DNA of 64,000 bases, taken from contig CAVWYO010000011.1 in assembly GCA_963759235.1 (NCBI GenBank), positions 12,073 to 76,072 on the forward strand, in the 5' to 3' direction. A program made the position numbers and the translations under genes. Of the stretch, positions 46,415-56,040 are shown piece after piece (position 1 is the first letter of the stretch; each line of letters starts with the position of its first letter). Below the pieces are notes generated by a model. That model had not been told where the DNA came from. It made no database searches and saw only the letters and a program-made list of their open reading frames with translations. The stretch comes from Bauldia sp963759235. GTDB lineage: Bacteria > Pseudomonadota > Alphaproteobacteria > Rhizobiales > Kaistiaceae.

Positions 46415-47839
46415 ATGAAACGACACGCAATGATGGCGTTCGCTTCAACGGCCGTTGTTCTGGTTTGCTCGGGTCAACTCCTGGCGGCGGGCGACACCAT
46501 GACGGCCGACAGCGTGGCCGCCGACAAGATCGCGAGCGACGCACCCAACGGCACCGACACTATCCTTACCGGGAGCGCGGCCTTCGGGGGCTGGCAGGAC
46601 AGCAATCCGGGTGTGTGGCGCCTGATCAAGCCGGCCGATCTGCCAGCGCCATTCGTGACCAGATCGGCGAGCAACGCTCCGGGCATCACGACGCGTCCAG
46701 CCGACGCAAAGCCGAAGGTCCCCAGCGGTTTCGCGGTCGATTTCGTCGCCAGCGACTTCCAGGAGCCGCGGGTGATCGCCACCGCGCCGAACGGCGACCT
46801 CTTCGTCGCCGACAGCGCCACGAACGAGATTCGCGTGCTGCGCGTCGCGGCAGGGGAAGCCAAGCCGGCGGAGGACACCGTTTTCGCGTCGGACCTCAAC
46901 CGGCCCTACGGCATCGCCTTCTATCCGCTCGGGCCGAATCCGCAGTGGGTCTATGTCGGCAACACCGACAGCGTTGTCCGGTTTCCGTACACGAACGGCG
47001 ATCTGAAGGCCTCCGGCCGCGCCGAGGTGATCGTCCCCAGGCTACCGACCAGATACCATTGGACCCGCGACATCGCCTTCTCGCAGGACAGCAAGAAGCT
47101 ATTCGTCGCGGTCGGCTCCGGCTCCAATATCGCCGAAGATGTCAACGGCGCCCCCTCGGGCGGTGTCGACCAGTTTGCGAAGAACCATCCGCTCGGCGCC
47201 GTGTGGGGGGCGGAAGCGGATCGCGCCGACGTGCTGATGTTCAACCCCGACGGCTCGGGCAAGCAGGTCTTCGCCACCGGCATCCGCAACTGCTCGGGCC
47301 TGACCATCCAGCCGCAGACCGGCGACCTCTGGTGCGTCACCAACGAGCGCGACGGGCTCGGCGACAACCTGCCGCCGGACTACGCCACCCACGTTCAACA
47401 GGCGCACTTCTACGGCTGGCCGTGGTTCTACATCGGCGATCATCAGGACCCGCGCGCGCCGCTCAAGGGCCAGCGCCCGGATCTGGCCAATCAGGTCACC
47501 GTGCCGGACGTACTGTTTCAGGCGCACTCGGCGCCGCTCGACATCGCCTTCTATGACGGCAACAACTTCCCCGCCGAATACAAGGGGGACGCCTTCGTCG
47601 CCATGCACGGCTCGTGGAATCGCGGCAAGCGGACCGGCTACAAGATCGTCCGCCTGAAGTTCGCCAACGGCCAACCCACTGGCGCATATGAGGATTTCGT
47701 CACGGGATTCGTATTGGGAGACGACGATGTGTGGGGGCGGCCGGTGGGGGTCACGGTCGGCAAGGACGGCTCGCTGTTCTTCACCGAGGACGGCTCCGGC
47801 ACCGTCTGGCGGGTCGCCAGCACGGCGAAGCCCTCGTAG
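46415..47839 (+). CDS. PQQ-type sorbosone/glucose dehydrogenase-like beta-propeller
   Basis: The 474-residue exported protein has a signal peptide (VVLVCSGQLLAAGDTM). It then has a six-bladed propeller of the soluble glucose/sorbosone dehydrogenase type: GFAVDFVASDFQEPRVIATAPNGDLFVADS, RPYGIAFYP, TRYHWTRDIAFSQDSKKLFVAVGSGSN, HAFATGIRNCSGLTIQPQTGDLW and APLDIAFYDGN, MHGSWNRGKRTGYK. GGAG lies eight bases before ATG 46415. PQQ dependence is inferred from the family. Confidence 0.8.
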   Translation: MKRHAMMAFASTAVVLVCSGQLLAAGDTMTADSVAADKIASDAPNGTDTILTGSAAFGGWQDSNPGVWRLIKPADLPAPFVTRSASNAPGITTRPADAKPKVPSGFAVDFVASDFQEPRVIATAPNGDLFVADSATNEIRVLRVAAGEAKPAEDTVFASDLNRPYGIAFYPLGPNPQWVYVGNTDSVVRFPYTNGDLKASGRAEVIVPRLPTRYHWTRDIAFSQDSKKLFVAVGSGSNIAEDVNGAPSGGVDQFAKNHPLGAVWGAEADRADVLMFNPDGSGKQVFATGIRNCSGLTIQPQTGDLWCVTNERDGLGDNLPPDYATHVQQAHFYGWPWFYIGDHQDPRAPLKGQRPDLANQVTVPDVLFQAHSAPLDIAFYDGNNFPAEYKGDAFVAMHGSWNRGKRTGYKIVRLKFANGQPTGAYEDFVTGFVLGDDDVWGRPVGVTVGKDGSLFFTEDGSGTVWRVASTAKPS

Positions 47840-47957
47840 AATAGTTAAGCTTTTTCATAGACTTAGTCCCGGCGGCTGCCGGAGGCTTTCCTCTCAATTC
47901 GGCGCGCCGGCACTTCGCGCTTTCCCGCCGCGGCGGGACGATGTAACCCGGTCACTC

Positions 47958-49625
47958 ATGGCCAAGAACCCCTCCCGGAACGCTGCGGGCGCCTCGCGAA
48001 ACATCGCGGACGGGCGCGCGGCATATGGCGGACGCGCGTGGGCGGAGTCGTATCGGCTGCTGTCTCAGGCCGACGAGACATCGCCGCTCGCCGTCGAGGA
48101 TGTCGAGCGGCTGGCATGGTCGGCGGCGCTGCTCGGGCGCGACGAGGAGCTGCTCCGGCTCCTCGACCGGCTCCATCATACCCACCTCGATGCCGGCGAC
48201 TGCCTGCCGGCGGCGCGGGCCGCCTTCTGGCTCGGCATGCGCCTCTTCGCGCTCGGCGAAGCCGGCCAGGCGAGCGGCTGGCTGACCCGTGCCCAGCGCC
48301 TGGTCGAGCGCGACGGCCGCGACTGCGCCGAGACCGGCTACCTGCTCCTGCCGGTCGTCCAGCGAAGCCTGATGGCCGGAAACCTGGAGACCGCCCGCGC
48401 CGCCGCGGCGAGCGCGGCGATGATCGGCGATCGTTTCGCCGAAGGCGATCTGGTCGCCTTCGCCCGCAGCCTCGAGGGCCGCTGCCTGCTCCGCCAGGGG
48501 CGGATCGAGGAGGGCCTCGTCCTCCTCGACGAGGCGATGGTGGCGGTGACGGCGGGCGAACTGTCGGCCATCGTCACCGGTCTCGTCTACTGCACGGTGA
48601 TCGCCAGCTGCCACCAGGCCTATGTGCTCGACCGGGCGCGCGAATGGACGGCCGCGCTCGCCGCATGGTGCGACGCCCAGCCCGACCTCGTCACCTTCAC
48701 CAGCAGTTGCCTGGTGCATCGCGCCGAGGTCCTCAAGCTCAACGGCGCCTGGGGCGAGGCGATCGCCGAGGCGCGCCGCGCCGCCGAACGCGCCGCGCTG
48801 ATCATCGACGGCGAGGCGTCGGCCGAGGCCTTCTATCAGGAAGGGGAAATTCACCGCCTGCGCGGCGCCTATGCGGCGGCCGAGGCGGCTTACCGCAACG
48901 CCAGCCACTCCGGCAGGGAGCCGCAACCCGGCCTCGCGCTGCTTCGCGTCGCGCAAGGCCGCGCCAAGGCCGGCGCGGCGGCGATGCGGCGCGTGGTCGA
49001 CGCCGCCTCCGACCGGCTTCAGCGCGCCGGGCTATTGCCGGCCTATGTCGAGGTCCTGCTCGCCGCCGGCGACGTCGAGGGCGCGCGTCGCGGCAGCCGC
49101 GAACTGGAGGAGATCGCGGCGGCTCTCGACATCGCCGTCCTCGGCGCCGTCGCCGCCCATGCGCGCGGCGCGGTCCTCCTCGCCGAGGGCGAGGCGGCCG
49201 GCGCGCTCGGGCCGCTTCGCCAGGCCTTCTCGGTGTGGCAGCAGGTGGGGGCGCCGTATCTTGCCGCGAGGCTGCGGGTGATGGTCGGGCTCGCCTGCCG
49301 CGGGCTCGGCGACGAGGACGGCGCCGGCCTCGAATTCGACGCGGCGCGGGCGGTGTTCGGCGACCTCGGGGCGGCACCCGACGTGGCGAGGGTCGATGCG
49401 CTCCGCGCCGGCGGCCAATCCGCGGGGCAGGCGAACGGCCTGACGCCGCGCGAGCGCCAGGTCTTGGCTCTGGTCGCCGGCGGCAAGACCAACAAGGCGA
49501 TCGCCGGCGCGCTCGGCTTGAGCGAAAAGACGGTCGACCGCCACCTCAGCAACATCCTGACCAAGCTCGACGTTCCGTCGCGCGCCGCGGCGACCGCCTA
49601 TGCCTACCAGCACAAGCTGATTTGA
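47958..49625 (+). CDS. TPR-type regulator with LuxR C-terminal helix-turn-helix
   Basis: The 555-residue protein has a long helical N-terminal part of tetratricopeptide-like repeats (for example AARAAFWLGMRLFALGEAGQASGWL, then similar 35-residue units). A C-terminal LuxR/GerE domain follows, LTPRERQVLALVAGGKTNKAIAGALGLSEKTVDRHLSNILTKL. There is no ATPase domain, so it is not a MalT-type STAND protein. It probably senses a partner protein and binds DNA as a dimer. The start is ATG 47958. Its targets are unknown. Confidence 0.85.
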   Translation: MAKNPSRNAAGASRNIADGRAAYGGRAWAESYRLLSQADETSPLAVEDVERLAWSAALLGRDEELLRLLDRLHHTHLDAGDCLPAARAAFWLGMRLFALGEAGQASGWLTRAQRLVERDGRDCAETGYLLLPVVQRSLMAGNLETARAAAASAAMIGDRFAEGDLVAFARSLEGRCLLRQGRIEEGLVLLDEAMVAVTAGELSAIVTGLVYCTVIASCHQAYVLDRAREWTAALAAWCDAQPDLVTFTSSCLVHRAEVLKLNGAWGEAIAEARRAAERAALIIDGEASAEAFYQEGEIHRLRGAYAAAEAAYRNASHSGREPQPGLALLRVAQGRAKAGAAAMRRVVDAASDRLQRAGLLPAYVEVLLAAGDVEGARRGSRELEEIAAALDIAVLGAVAAHARGAVLLAEGEAAGALGPLRQAFSVWQQVGAPYLAARLRVMVGLACRGLGDEDGAGLEFDAARAVFGDLGAAPDVARVDALRAGGQSAGQANGLTPRERQVLALVAGGKTNKAIAGALGLSEKTVDRHLSNILTKLDVPSRAAATAYAYQHKLI

Positions 49626-49750
49626 GGAGGTTCGGAGGGCGGGGGCTCGATTCGCGTCGGACTCTATTGCCGAAACCCCGGCTCCGATTTCGCCTGCGGG
49701 CGGCGGAGCCGACACTGCGCCATCCCTTTTCCGTTTCTCCGGATGACCCC

Positions 49751-50608
49751 TTAGCGGAAGGGCGGCCGACCCGGCCGCTCCGGTGGCATGCCGTTCACCC
49801 GAAGGCTGCGAAGGTCCGAGGCAATGATTTCGTCAATCGCCTCAGGCGTAAGGTCGAGGTCGCCGCGCGCCGCCATAAGCATGCGACCCGCCAGCCTGTC
49901 GAAACGGCCGGACGCGATCTCGACGCTGAGACGAGCGGCGAGCGTCGGCGGGACGTCGATGCCTTTTTCGAACCATCCGGCGACATCCGGCAGGTAGGTC
50001 TGCCCGGCCTCGCTGGTGAGCTGATAGTCGGTCATCGCCGTCTTCACGAGACCGGGATCCATCGCGAACATGAGCACGCCGGTTCCGGCGAGCGAGTCCG
50101 AAACGCTCTCGGTGAAGCGAAGAATTCCCGCCTTGCCGGTGGCGTAGCCGGAACCGTAGGGAAAGGAGCTGGCTGTGCCGCCGCCGGCCATGTTGATGAT
50201 GCGACCGCGCTTCCGGCCGATCATTCCCGGCAGTACGGCGCGGCAGACGTTGAACGATCCGCGGATGGTGATCTCGACGTCACGCCACCACGCCGCCGGA
50301 TCGACCTCCCAGATCGGGCCGATCGCTCCGAAGGCAGCGGCGGCGTTCGTGACGACGCTCACCGGGCCGAGCTCGGACCCAATCGCTGCAACAAGCGCTG
50401 CGACGTCGTCCAGCCGAGTGACATCGGCGGGATAGGCGCGGGCGACGCCGCCTTCCCCGGCGACCTCTGCCGCCACCGCACGAATTTCGGCCTCGTTGCG
50501 CGCCAGCAAGGCCACGCTGGCGCCCTCGCGCGCCTGCGTGAGCGCGATCTCCCGGCCGATGCCGCGGCTGGCGCCCGTCACGATGGCCACTTCGCCGATC
50601 AGCTTCAT
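49751..50608 (-). CDS. Short-chain dehydrogenase/reductase
   Basis: The 285-residue SDR has the cofactor motif TGASRGIG at residues 11-18, a NAAAAFG variant of the NNAG motif, and the active-site YATGK. The family oxidises or reduces alcohols or ketones using NAD(P). It lies 45 bases downstream of a GntR regulator on the same strand and probably takes part in the sugar or alcohol pathway of the neighbouring ABC cluster. Confidence 0.85.
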   Translation of the reverse strand: MKLIGEVAIVTGASRGIGREIALTQAREGASVALLARNEAEIRAVAAEVAGEGGVARAYPADVTRLDDVAALVAAIGSELGPVSVVTNAAAAFGAIGPIWEVDPAAWWRDVEITIRGSFNVCRAVLPGMIGRKRGRIINMAGGGTASSFPYGSGYATGKAGILRFTESVSDSLAGTGVLMFAMDPGLVKTAMTDYQLTSEAGQTYLPDVAGWFEKGIDVPPTLAARLSVEIASGRFDRLAGRMLMAARGDLDLTPEAIDEIIASDLRSLRVNGMPPERPGRPPFR

Positions 50609-50653
50609 CCCTGTTTCTCCGCTGCTACTGCCGGCCGATTTGAAAGTGGCCAG

Positions 50654-51595
50654 CTACGCGATCTCCGCTGCGGCACGCCGCCGCCTCGCCTTCGTGGCGG
50701 CCGGATCATGCCCCGACGTGGACCGCAACAAGGTCTCTTTCGCCGACGACAAATGGGCACGACAAGCGAGTTCGACGATGGAGACATTGTGGCTGAACAG
50801 GGCTTCGATGTAGGTGAGGTGCTCGCGAATCGCGACCTCGTTGCGCTGCCGTTCGTCGCGTTTGTTCCACTGGTAGTGGTAGTGGAAGATCATTGTGATG
50901 ACATCGTAGAAGTCGTCGATGAACCGGTTTGGCTCAGCTGAATTGATGAGCCTGTGGAACCGGCTGTCGAGGTCGGAGAAGTCATGGTAGCGGTCGTCGA
51001 CCTCGCTGAGCAGACATTCGTGTTCGACGCGCAGCGCTTCGATCTGCTGCCAGAGGGGCGAGGTTTCGGGTAGCACAGCGAAAGCCCTCGCCGATCGCAA
51101 TTCGAACATCTCACGGATCTCGAAGAGTTCGAGCGCGAAGCCGGTGGTGAAGCCTTTGAAGACCCAACCGGCGTTTGGCCGTCTTTCGGTCAGCCCAAAA
51201 CGCTGGAACCGATTGAGGAACTCGCGAATGCCGGTCGTTGCGACGCCGAATTGCCGCGCCAGTTCCAGCTCATTGATCGTCGTGCCCGGGCGCGCATTGT
51301 CCCTCAGCATCCATTGCATGAAGCGTTGCTCGACCTGAGCAGCCATAGGAACAGTTTCAGAGTTGGGAAACCGCCGCATCCCCTCGGGAAGCGACCGGAC
51401 AACGCGGTGCGGTGCATCGCCCTCCAGCACGCCTCGCTCGACAAGCGTCGACAGAACCTTGCGCACGGTCGTTCGGCTGACGCCCAACCGAGCGCTCAAG
51501 GCGTTCTCAGACGGAAGAGGCTCTCCCTCCCCGAGCTTCGCGACGAGGTCGAGAGCATCATTGAAAGCGCGCTTGTAAACGGTGTCGGTCTTCAT
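50654..51595 (-). CDS. GntR-family regulator with two wing-helix segments and FCD-type end
   Basis: Residues 28-45 have the GntR helix-turn-helix (PLPSENALSARLGVSRTTVR). A second helix-turn-helix lies near residues 105-135 (NELELARQFGVATTGIREFLN). The C-terminal helices (FHRLINSAEPNRFIDD and CRAHLSSAKETLL) fit the FCD ligand domain. Divergent from an ABC sugar operon, it most likely controls that operon and the SDR. Confidence 0.82.
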   Translation of the reverse strand: MKTDTVYKRAFNDALDLVAKLGEGEPLPSENALSARLGVSRTTVRKVLSTLVERGVLEGDAPHRVVRSLPEGMRRFPNSETVPMAAQVEQRFMQWMLRDNARPGTTINELELARQFGVATTGIREFLNRFQRFGLTERRPNAGWVFKGFTTGFALELFEIREMFELRSARAFAVLPETSPLWQQIEALRVEHECLLSEVDDRYHDFSDLDSRFHRLINSAEPNRFIDDFYDVITMIFHYHYQWNKRDERQRNEVAIREHLTYIEALFSHNVSIVELACRAHLSSAKETLLRSTSGHDPAATKARRRRAAAEIA

Positions 51596-51699
51596 CGGGT
51601 CACGAGTATCTGTCTCTTAATCCATAAAAAACAATTTGACGAGGCGAAGGAGGCTGGTTTTTCTCTATAAGGAACAAAACGCCCTTGCAAGGTTGGGTC

Positions 51700-52746
51700 G
51701 TGACGCAGGCAATGGGGGAGGGATCGGACGTCGACGCGCGCAGCGATGGTCGAGCTGGCGGTATTTCCGCCGTATCCCTGGGCTTGCGGCTCTTGAGCAT
51801 CGGCCCGTTGCTGATCCTCATCTTGCTCGTTGCGGTGATCGGCCTGCTCACCCCCAATTTCCTCAAGCCCGGCAATCTCAGCAACATTCTCGCGCAGACC
51901 GCGGTCATCGCCATCGTCGCGATGGGTCAGCAGCTGGTGATTCTCACCCGCGGCATCGATCTCTCGGTCGGTGCCAATCTCGCACTCGCCACGGTTATCG
52001 GCGGCCTCGTTTTCCGGCAGGTCGACTCCGCGGTGGTCGTCATCGCGGTGATGCTTCTTACCGGTGCCGCGGTGGGCGCGATCAACGGCAGCGTCTACGT
52101 TTTCGGGCTCCTGCCGCACCCCTTCATCATAACGCTCGCGACATTGAGCATTTGCCGGGGCCTCGCCCTGGAGCTGGCGATCGGGCACACCACCATGCGC
52201 GGAATGCCCGATGTCGTCACGCTCATCGGCGGCGAGTCGACCTTTGGCGTTCCGAACTCCTTCTTCGTCGTTCTTGCCGTTGCCGGCGTGGTGTTCCTGC
52301 TGACCAAGGCGATGGTCTGGGGTCGCTGGCTTTACGCGGTCGGCGGCCAGCCGGAAGCTGCGCGTGAGATGGGAATTCCGGTCAGGGCCGTTCTCGTCTC
52401 GACCTACATCATTTCAGGGCTGTGCGCCGGCATCGGTGCGGTGGTGCTTGCGGGCCGCACGGCGGCCAGTTCTCCGCTCTACGGCAACCTCCTGGAACTC
52501 GACACGATCGCCGCGGTGATCATCGGCGGCGCAAGCTTCCTCGGCGGGCGCGGGCATCTTGGGCACGCCCTGGTCGGCGCGGTGATGATCGGCGTGATCC
52601 GCAACGCCCTTAACCTCCTCGGCGTCGACGTCTTCTTCCAGATGATCGCCATCGGCCTGATCATCGTGGTGGCGGTCGAGGCCGACGTGTTTCGCAATCG
52701 GCTGGAGGCGAGGGCGCGGACCATTCAGGCGGCGAGGACCCAATGA
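51700..52746 (+). CDS. Sugar ABC transporter permease (RbsC-type)
   Basis: The 348-residue membrane protein has about eight to ten helices and the RbsC-like motifs VAMGQQLVILTRGIDLSVGANLALA and GGASFLGGRGHLGHALVGAVMIGVI. The start is GTG 51700, with AAGG seven bases upstream; TTG 51685 and ATG 51712 are alternatives. It overlaps the ATPase gene by four bases. Confidence 0.88.
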   Translation: MTQAMGEGSDVDARSDGRAGGISAVSLGLRLLSIGPLLILILLVAVIGLLTPNFLKPGNLSNILAQTAVIAIVAMGQQLVILTRGIDLSVGANLALATVIGGLVFRQVDSAVVVIAVMLLTGAAVGAINGSVYVFGLLPHPFIITLATLSICRGLALELAIGHTTMRGMPDVVTLIGGESTFGVPNSFFVVLAVAGVVFLLTKAMVWGRWLYAVGGQPEAAREMGIPVRAVLVSTYIISGLCAGIGAVVLAGRTAASSPLYGNLLELDTIAAVIIGGASFLGGRGHLGHALVGAVMIGVIRNALNLLGVDVFFQMIAIGLIIVVAVEADVFRNRLEARARTIQAARTQ

Positions 52747-53507
52747 GTGGATCGGCCGCCGTTCCCGTTCTCGCCGTGCGTCATGCCCAGAAGCGCTTCG
52801 GCGCCGTCCACGCGCTGAAGGACGTCAGTCTGGAAGCCTATCGCGGGGAAGTGCTGGCTCTCTTGGGCGACAACGGCGCCGGCAAATCGACGCTGGTCAA
52901 ATGCATCGCCGGCGTCCACACGCTGGATGAAGGAGAAATCCTCCTCGACGGCGATAGGGTCGCTCTGCACTCGCCGGCCGCCGCACGCCGCGCCGGGATC
53001 GAGACGGTCTATCAGGACCTCGCTCTCTTCGACAATCTGACCCCCGCGCAGAACTTCTACTGCGGCCGCGAGATCGCCTTCCCCGCCTGGCTGCCGAGGG
53101 GGCTCCGCTTCCTCAACCGTCGCGCCATGGATCGCGAAGCGGCGGCGGTGATCGACCGTCTCAAGGTGAAGCTGCCGAAGTTCGACGCGCCGGTCGCCCT
53201 CATGTCCGGCGGCCAGCGGCAGGCGATCGCCGTCGCCCGGGCGACCGTCTTCGCGCGCAAGGTGGTGATGCTCGACGAGCCGACGGCGGCACTTGGTCTG
53301 CGCGAGTCGCGGAAGGTGCTCGATCTCATCGTGCAGCTGCGCGCCGAGGGCAACACGGTGATCCTCATCACCCACAACATGGAACACGTGGTCGAGATGG
53401 CCGACCGGGCAGTCGTGCTGCGGCAGGGGCGCAAGGTCGGAGAGCTGAAGCCCGGCCGTGCGAACCAACAAGAACTGGTCTCCATGATTGTTGGCGCGGA
53501 GGTCTGA
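52743..53507 (+). CDS. Sugar ABC transporter ATP-binding protein (single domain)
   Basis: The 254-residue ATPase has Walker A GDNGAGKS, ABC signature MSGGQRQAIAVA, Walker B KVVMLDEP and H-loop LITHNMEH. It is a single-domain sugar ATPase, of the FrcA type. It overlaps the permease gene by four bases and precedes the binding-protein gene by 76. Confidence 0.92.
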   Translation: MSGSAAVPVLAVRHAQKRFGAVHALKDVSLEAYRGEVLALLGDNGAGKSTLVKCIAGVHTLDEGEILLDGDRVALHSPAAARRAGIETVYQDLALFDNLTPAQNFYCGREIAFPAWLPRGLRFLNRRAMDREAAAVIDRLKVKLPKFDAPVALMSGGQRQAIAVARATVFARKVVMLDEPTAALGLRESRKVLDLIVQLRAEGNTVILITHNMEHVVEMADRAVVLRQGRKVGELKPGRANQQELVSMIVGAEV

Positions 53508-53583
53508 CGAGATTCGCCACTCCGTGGGTGGCGAAAGATGGGTCGGCACTGATTGAGCCGAGCCTAACAAGGGAGGTGAAACA

Positions 53584-54498
53584 ATGAAATTGCGACTGAT
53601 GCTTGGGGGAATGGCGTTCGCTGCCGCGATCGCCGGACCCGCGCTGGCGGCCGATACGATGCAGATCGGCTTCATCACGAAGTTCCCGGTGCCCTTCTAC
53701 ACGACGATGGAGGACGCCGCCAAAGCCTACGCCGAGGCTCATCCCGGATTGGAGATCACCTTCGGCCAGGGAACCTCGGCGACCGATATCGAAGGTCAGA
53801 TCGCGCTGATCGAGTCGATGATCACAAAGGGCGTCCAGGGCATCGCGATCACGCCGGTGGATCCGACCGTCGCGCCTGCGCTCGACAAGGCGGTCGCGGC
53901 GGGCATCCCCGTCGTCCTGATGGACAACAGCATTCCCGACTGGAAGGGCCAGACGTCGCTGGCGACGACGAACAACTACAATGCCGGCACGATCGCCGGC
54001 CAGTACCTCAAGTCGGTGCTGAAGGATGGCGACAAGATCGGCATCCTTGAGGGGGTCCCTGGGGTGCCTGCCCTGGACGAACGCGTGAACGGCATGCTCG
54101 ACGGGCTGAAGGGCGTGAACGTCGACATCGTCGGCAAGGGTGCGACCAACTGCACCGAGGAACTCGGCATCAACGTCGCGCAGGACATCCTGACGGCGAA
54201 CCCGGACATCACGGCGATCTATTCGGCTTGCGGGCCGCCCGCCGCCGGCGCAGCGCAGGCGATCAAGAACGCTAATCTCGACCGCCATGTCATTCTGGTC
54301 GGGTTCGACTTCTGTTGCGGCGAGCCCGAGGCCATGGCCGCCGGGATGGAGGAGGCTTCGGTCGCCCAGTTCCCCGCCAAGATGGCGGAGCTCGGCGTCG
54401 ATGCGCTGGTGAAGACCATCCAGGGCGAGAAGGTGGAATCGCTGATCGACTCCGGCGCCGCTCTCGTCACGCCCGACAACATGGATCAGTTCAAGTAA
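53584..54498 (+). CDS. Sugar ABC transporter substrate-binding protein
   Basis: The 304-residue protein has a signal peptide (GGMAFAAAIAGPALAADTM) and the type-1 periplasmic sugar fold: VPFYTTMEDAAKAYAE, IALIESMITKGVQGIAITPVDPTVA, VLMDNSIPDW. The mature protein has four cysteines (TNC, SAC, FCC) clustered in the C-terminal half; two disulfides are possible. A strong hairpin follows. Confidence 0.9.
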   Translation: MKLRLMLGGMAFAAAIAGPALAADTMQIGFITKFPVPFYTTMEDAAKAYAEAHPGLEITFGQGTSATDIEGQIALIESMITKGVQGIAITPVDPTVAPALDKAVAAGIPVVLMDNSIPDWKGQTSLATTNNYNAGTIAGQYLKSVLKDGDKIGILEGVPGVPALDERVNGMLDGLKGVNVDIVGKGATNCTEELGINVAQDILTANPDITAIYSACGPPAAGAAQAIKNANLDRHVILVGFDFCCGEPEAMAAGMEEASVAQFPAKMAELGVDALVKTIQGEKVESLIDSGAALVTPDNMDQFK

Positions 54499-54504
54499 GC
54501 CAAT

Positions 54505-54532
54505 CCGGGGGCGGGCCTTCGCCGGCCCCCGG
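54505..54532. terminator. GC-rich hairpin after the sugar-binding-protein gene
   Basis: Arms CCGGGGGCGGGC and GCCGGCCCCCGG pair over 12 positions with one mismatch around a CTTC loop. It lies six bases after the binding-protein stop and 45 bases before the dehydrogenase start. It may be a partial terminator or a 3' stabiliser raising binding-protein levels. Confidence 0.7.
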
Positions 54533-54577
54533 TCATTTCCGGCGGCGTGTCGGGTTTCCAGAGAAAGCAGGTATGGC

Positions 54578-55585
54578 GTGCAACTGGTCGACGCCCTCCT
54601 CTGCCTCGAGCCAGGCAAGCTCGAGATCGTGCGACGGCCGATTCCGCAGCCGGAATCCGGACACGCATTGGTTCGGCCGCGGCGGGTCGGCATCTGCGGA
54701 ACCGACTACCACATCTTCGAAGGCAAGCATCCGTACCTTCAATATCCCCGTGTGATGGGCCACGAACTCGCTGTGGAGGTCATCGAGGCGCCGGAGGGTT
54801 CAGGCCTCGCACAAGGCGAGATATGCGTCGTCAACCCATACCTCTCGTGCGGGCAATGCGTCGCGTGTCGGGCCGGAAAGCCCAACTGCTGCGTCAACAT
54901 CTCGGTCTTAGGGGTCCATCAGGATGGCGGCATGGCGGGGACCCTGTGCGTGCCGGCGGGGAACCTCATCCCGGCGGACGGATTGACCGTGGACGAATGC
55001 GCGACGGTTGAGTTTCTCTCCATCGGAGCTCATGCGGTGAGGCGTGGTGGGGTGGCGCGTGGCGACAGGGTGCTTGTCGTCGGTGCCGGCCCGATCGGTC
55101 TCGGTGTCGCATTGTTCGCGCGGCTCGCGGAGGCCGACGTCGCCGTATTCGACACAGATCCCGAGCGGGCCGCGGCGGCGGGGTCGATCGCCAAGGCGAC
55201 CCCTATCTCGCTGGCGAGCGACTCTGCGCAGTCATCCGGTCGCGACGGGTTCGACGTCGCGTTCGATGCCACCGGCAATCAGCAGGCGATGGAAAGAGGC
55301 TTCGACTTCGTCGCCCATGGCGGCCGCTACGTCCTCGTCAGCGTGATCAGGGACCCGATCACCTTCAGCGACCCGGATTTCCATCGCAAGGAGATGACCC
55401 TGTTCGGCAGCCGCAACGCAACCTCCGAGGACTTCGCGCACGTGATGGCGGCTATTCGCGACGGCCGCGTACCCGTCGATCGTCTGATCACCCATCGGGC
55501 GAGCCTGGACGAGGCGGCAGCGAAGATTCCCGTCTGGGCGGCCGAGAAATCAGGACTAGTCAAAGCGTTGATTGAGATTGACTGA
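54578..55585 (+). CDS. Zinc-dependent medium-chain alcohol dehydrogenase
   Basis: The 335-residue enzyme has the MDR zinc sites: RVGICGTDYHIFEG with the catalytic-zinc cysteine, GHELA with His-Glu, and structural CGQCVACRAGKPNCC cysteines. GAGPIGLGVALFA is the nucleotide-binding motif. It resembles polyol or sugar-acid dehydrogenases (galactonate or gulonate oxidoreductase types). The start is GTG 54578. It is co-directional with the ABC genes, so it probably oxidises the imported sugar or a derivative. Confidence 0.87.
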   Translation: MQLVDALLCLEPGKLEIVRRPIPQPESGHALVRPRRVGICGTDYHIFEGKHPYLQYPRVMGHELAVEVIEAPEGSGLAQGEICVVNPYLSCGQCVACRAGKPNCCVNISVLGVHQDGGMAGTLCVPAGNLIPADGLTVDECATVEFLSIGAHAVRRGGVARGDRVLVVGAGPIGLGVALFARLAEADVAVFDTDPERAAAAGSIAKATPISLASDSAQSSGRDGFDVAFDATGNQQAMERGFDFVAHGGRYVLVSVIRDPITFSDPDFHRKEMTLFGSRNATSEDFAHVMAAIRDGRVPVDRLITHRASLDEAAAKIPVWAAEKSGLVKALIEID

Positions 55586-55609
55586 CGGGCCGCTCCTCCG
55601 TCCTTTGAT

Positions 55610-55778
55610 GGCGCTTTTCCGAAGGGACATCTCGTCCGACAAACGTCCGCAGATCAGTCCAAAGCCGACGCTCGTCAGCCACGGGACGGCGCCTTCACAG
55701 GGCGGCGGCCGAGAAAGGCCGCGGCGCAGGGGACCGGTAGGTTTCTTGCTTTCCGCGCCGCGCGTTTCGAGGTGCGCC
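55610..55778. repeat. 168-bp intergenic repeat, copy A
   Basis: It aligns to 57193-57360 across its length with a single-base indel near 55730 and scattered mismatches. Anchors include TTTTCCGAAGG, AAAGCCGACGCTCGTCA and GGCCGCGGCGCAGG. The two copies flank the YkuD-like gene as direct repeats. In the leftward sense both keep an open frame, reading PCEGAVPWLTSVGFG here. Confidence 0.8.
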
Positions 55779-56040
55779 TGACTGGCTGCGGAAAGACCAC
55801 TCCGTCCGAGGTCGTGAACACTCGCAGGCCGCGAGGCTTGAACTGGCAGGTGGTGTATGATCCTTTTACCCGCGCGAACCATCCCCGAGTCGGCCTCCGC
55901 TTCACGGTTTTTCGTGTAGCTCTGTTCGTGGGGCGCGCCGAGGAAGAAGTCCACCGCTGGTCGGTGCGAGGTCCTTTGCGATCAATTCCTCCCGGCAACA
56001 CCGCGAGCAATTGAAATGCGCTTCGACAGGAGAATCGATC
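55779..56040. other. Intergenic sequence between repeat A and the transpeptidase gene
   Basis: Short open frames occur on both strands but none has a credible start and no family resemblance is seen. The promoter of the transpeptidase gene should be here; its ribosome site AGGAGA lies at about 56028-56033. Confidence 0.4.

Noticed and set aside
48038..50941. 967-residue rightward frame over the LuxR-type regulator and the SDR
   Set aside because: It is arginine/proline/glycine-rich, runs in a shifted frame through the regulator and antisense through the SDR, and shows no family motif; high-GC shadow.
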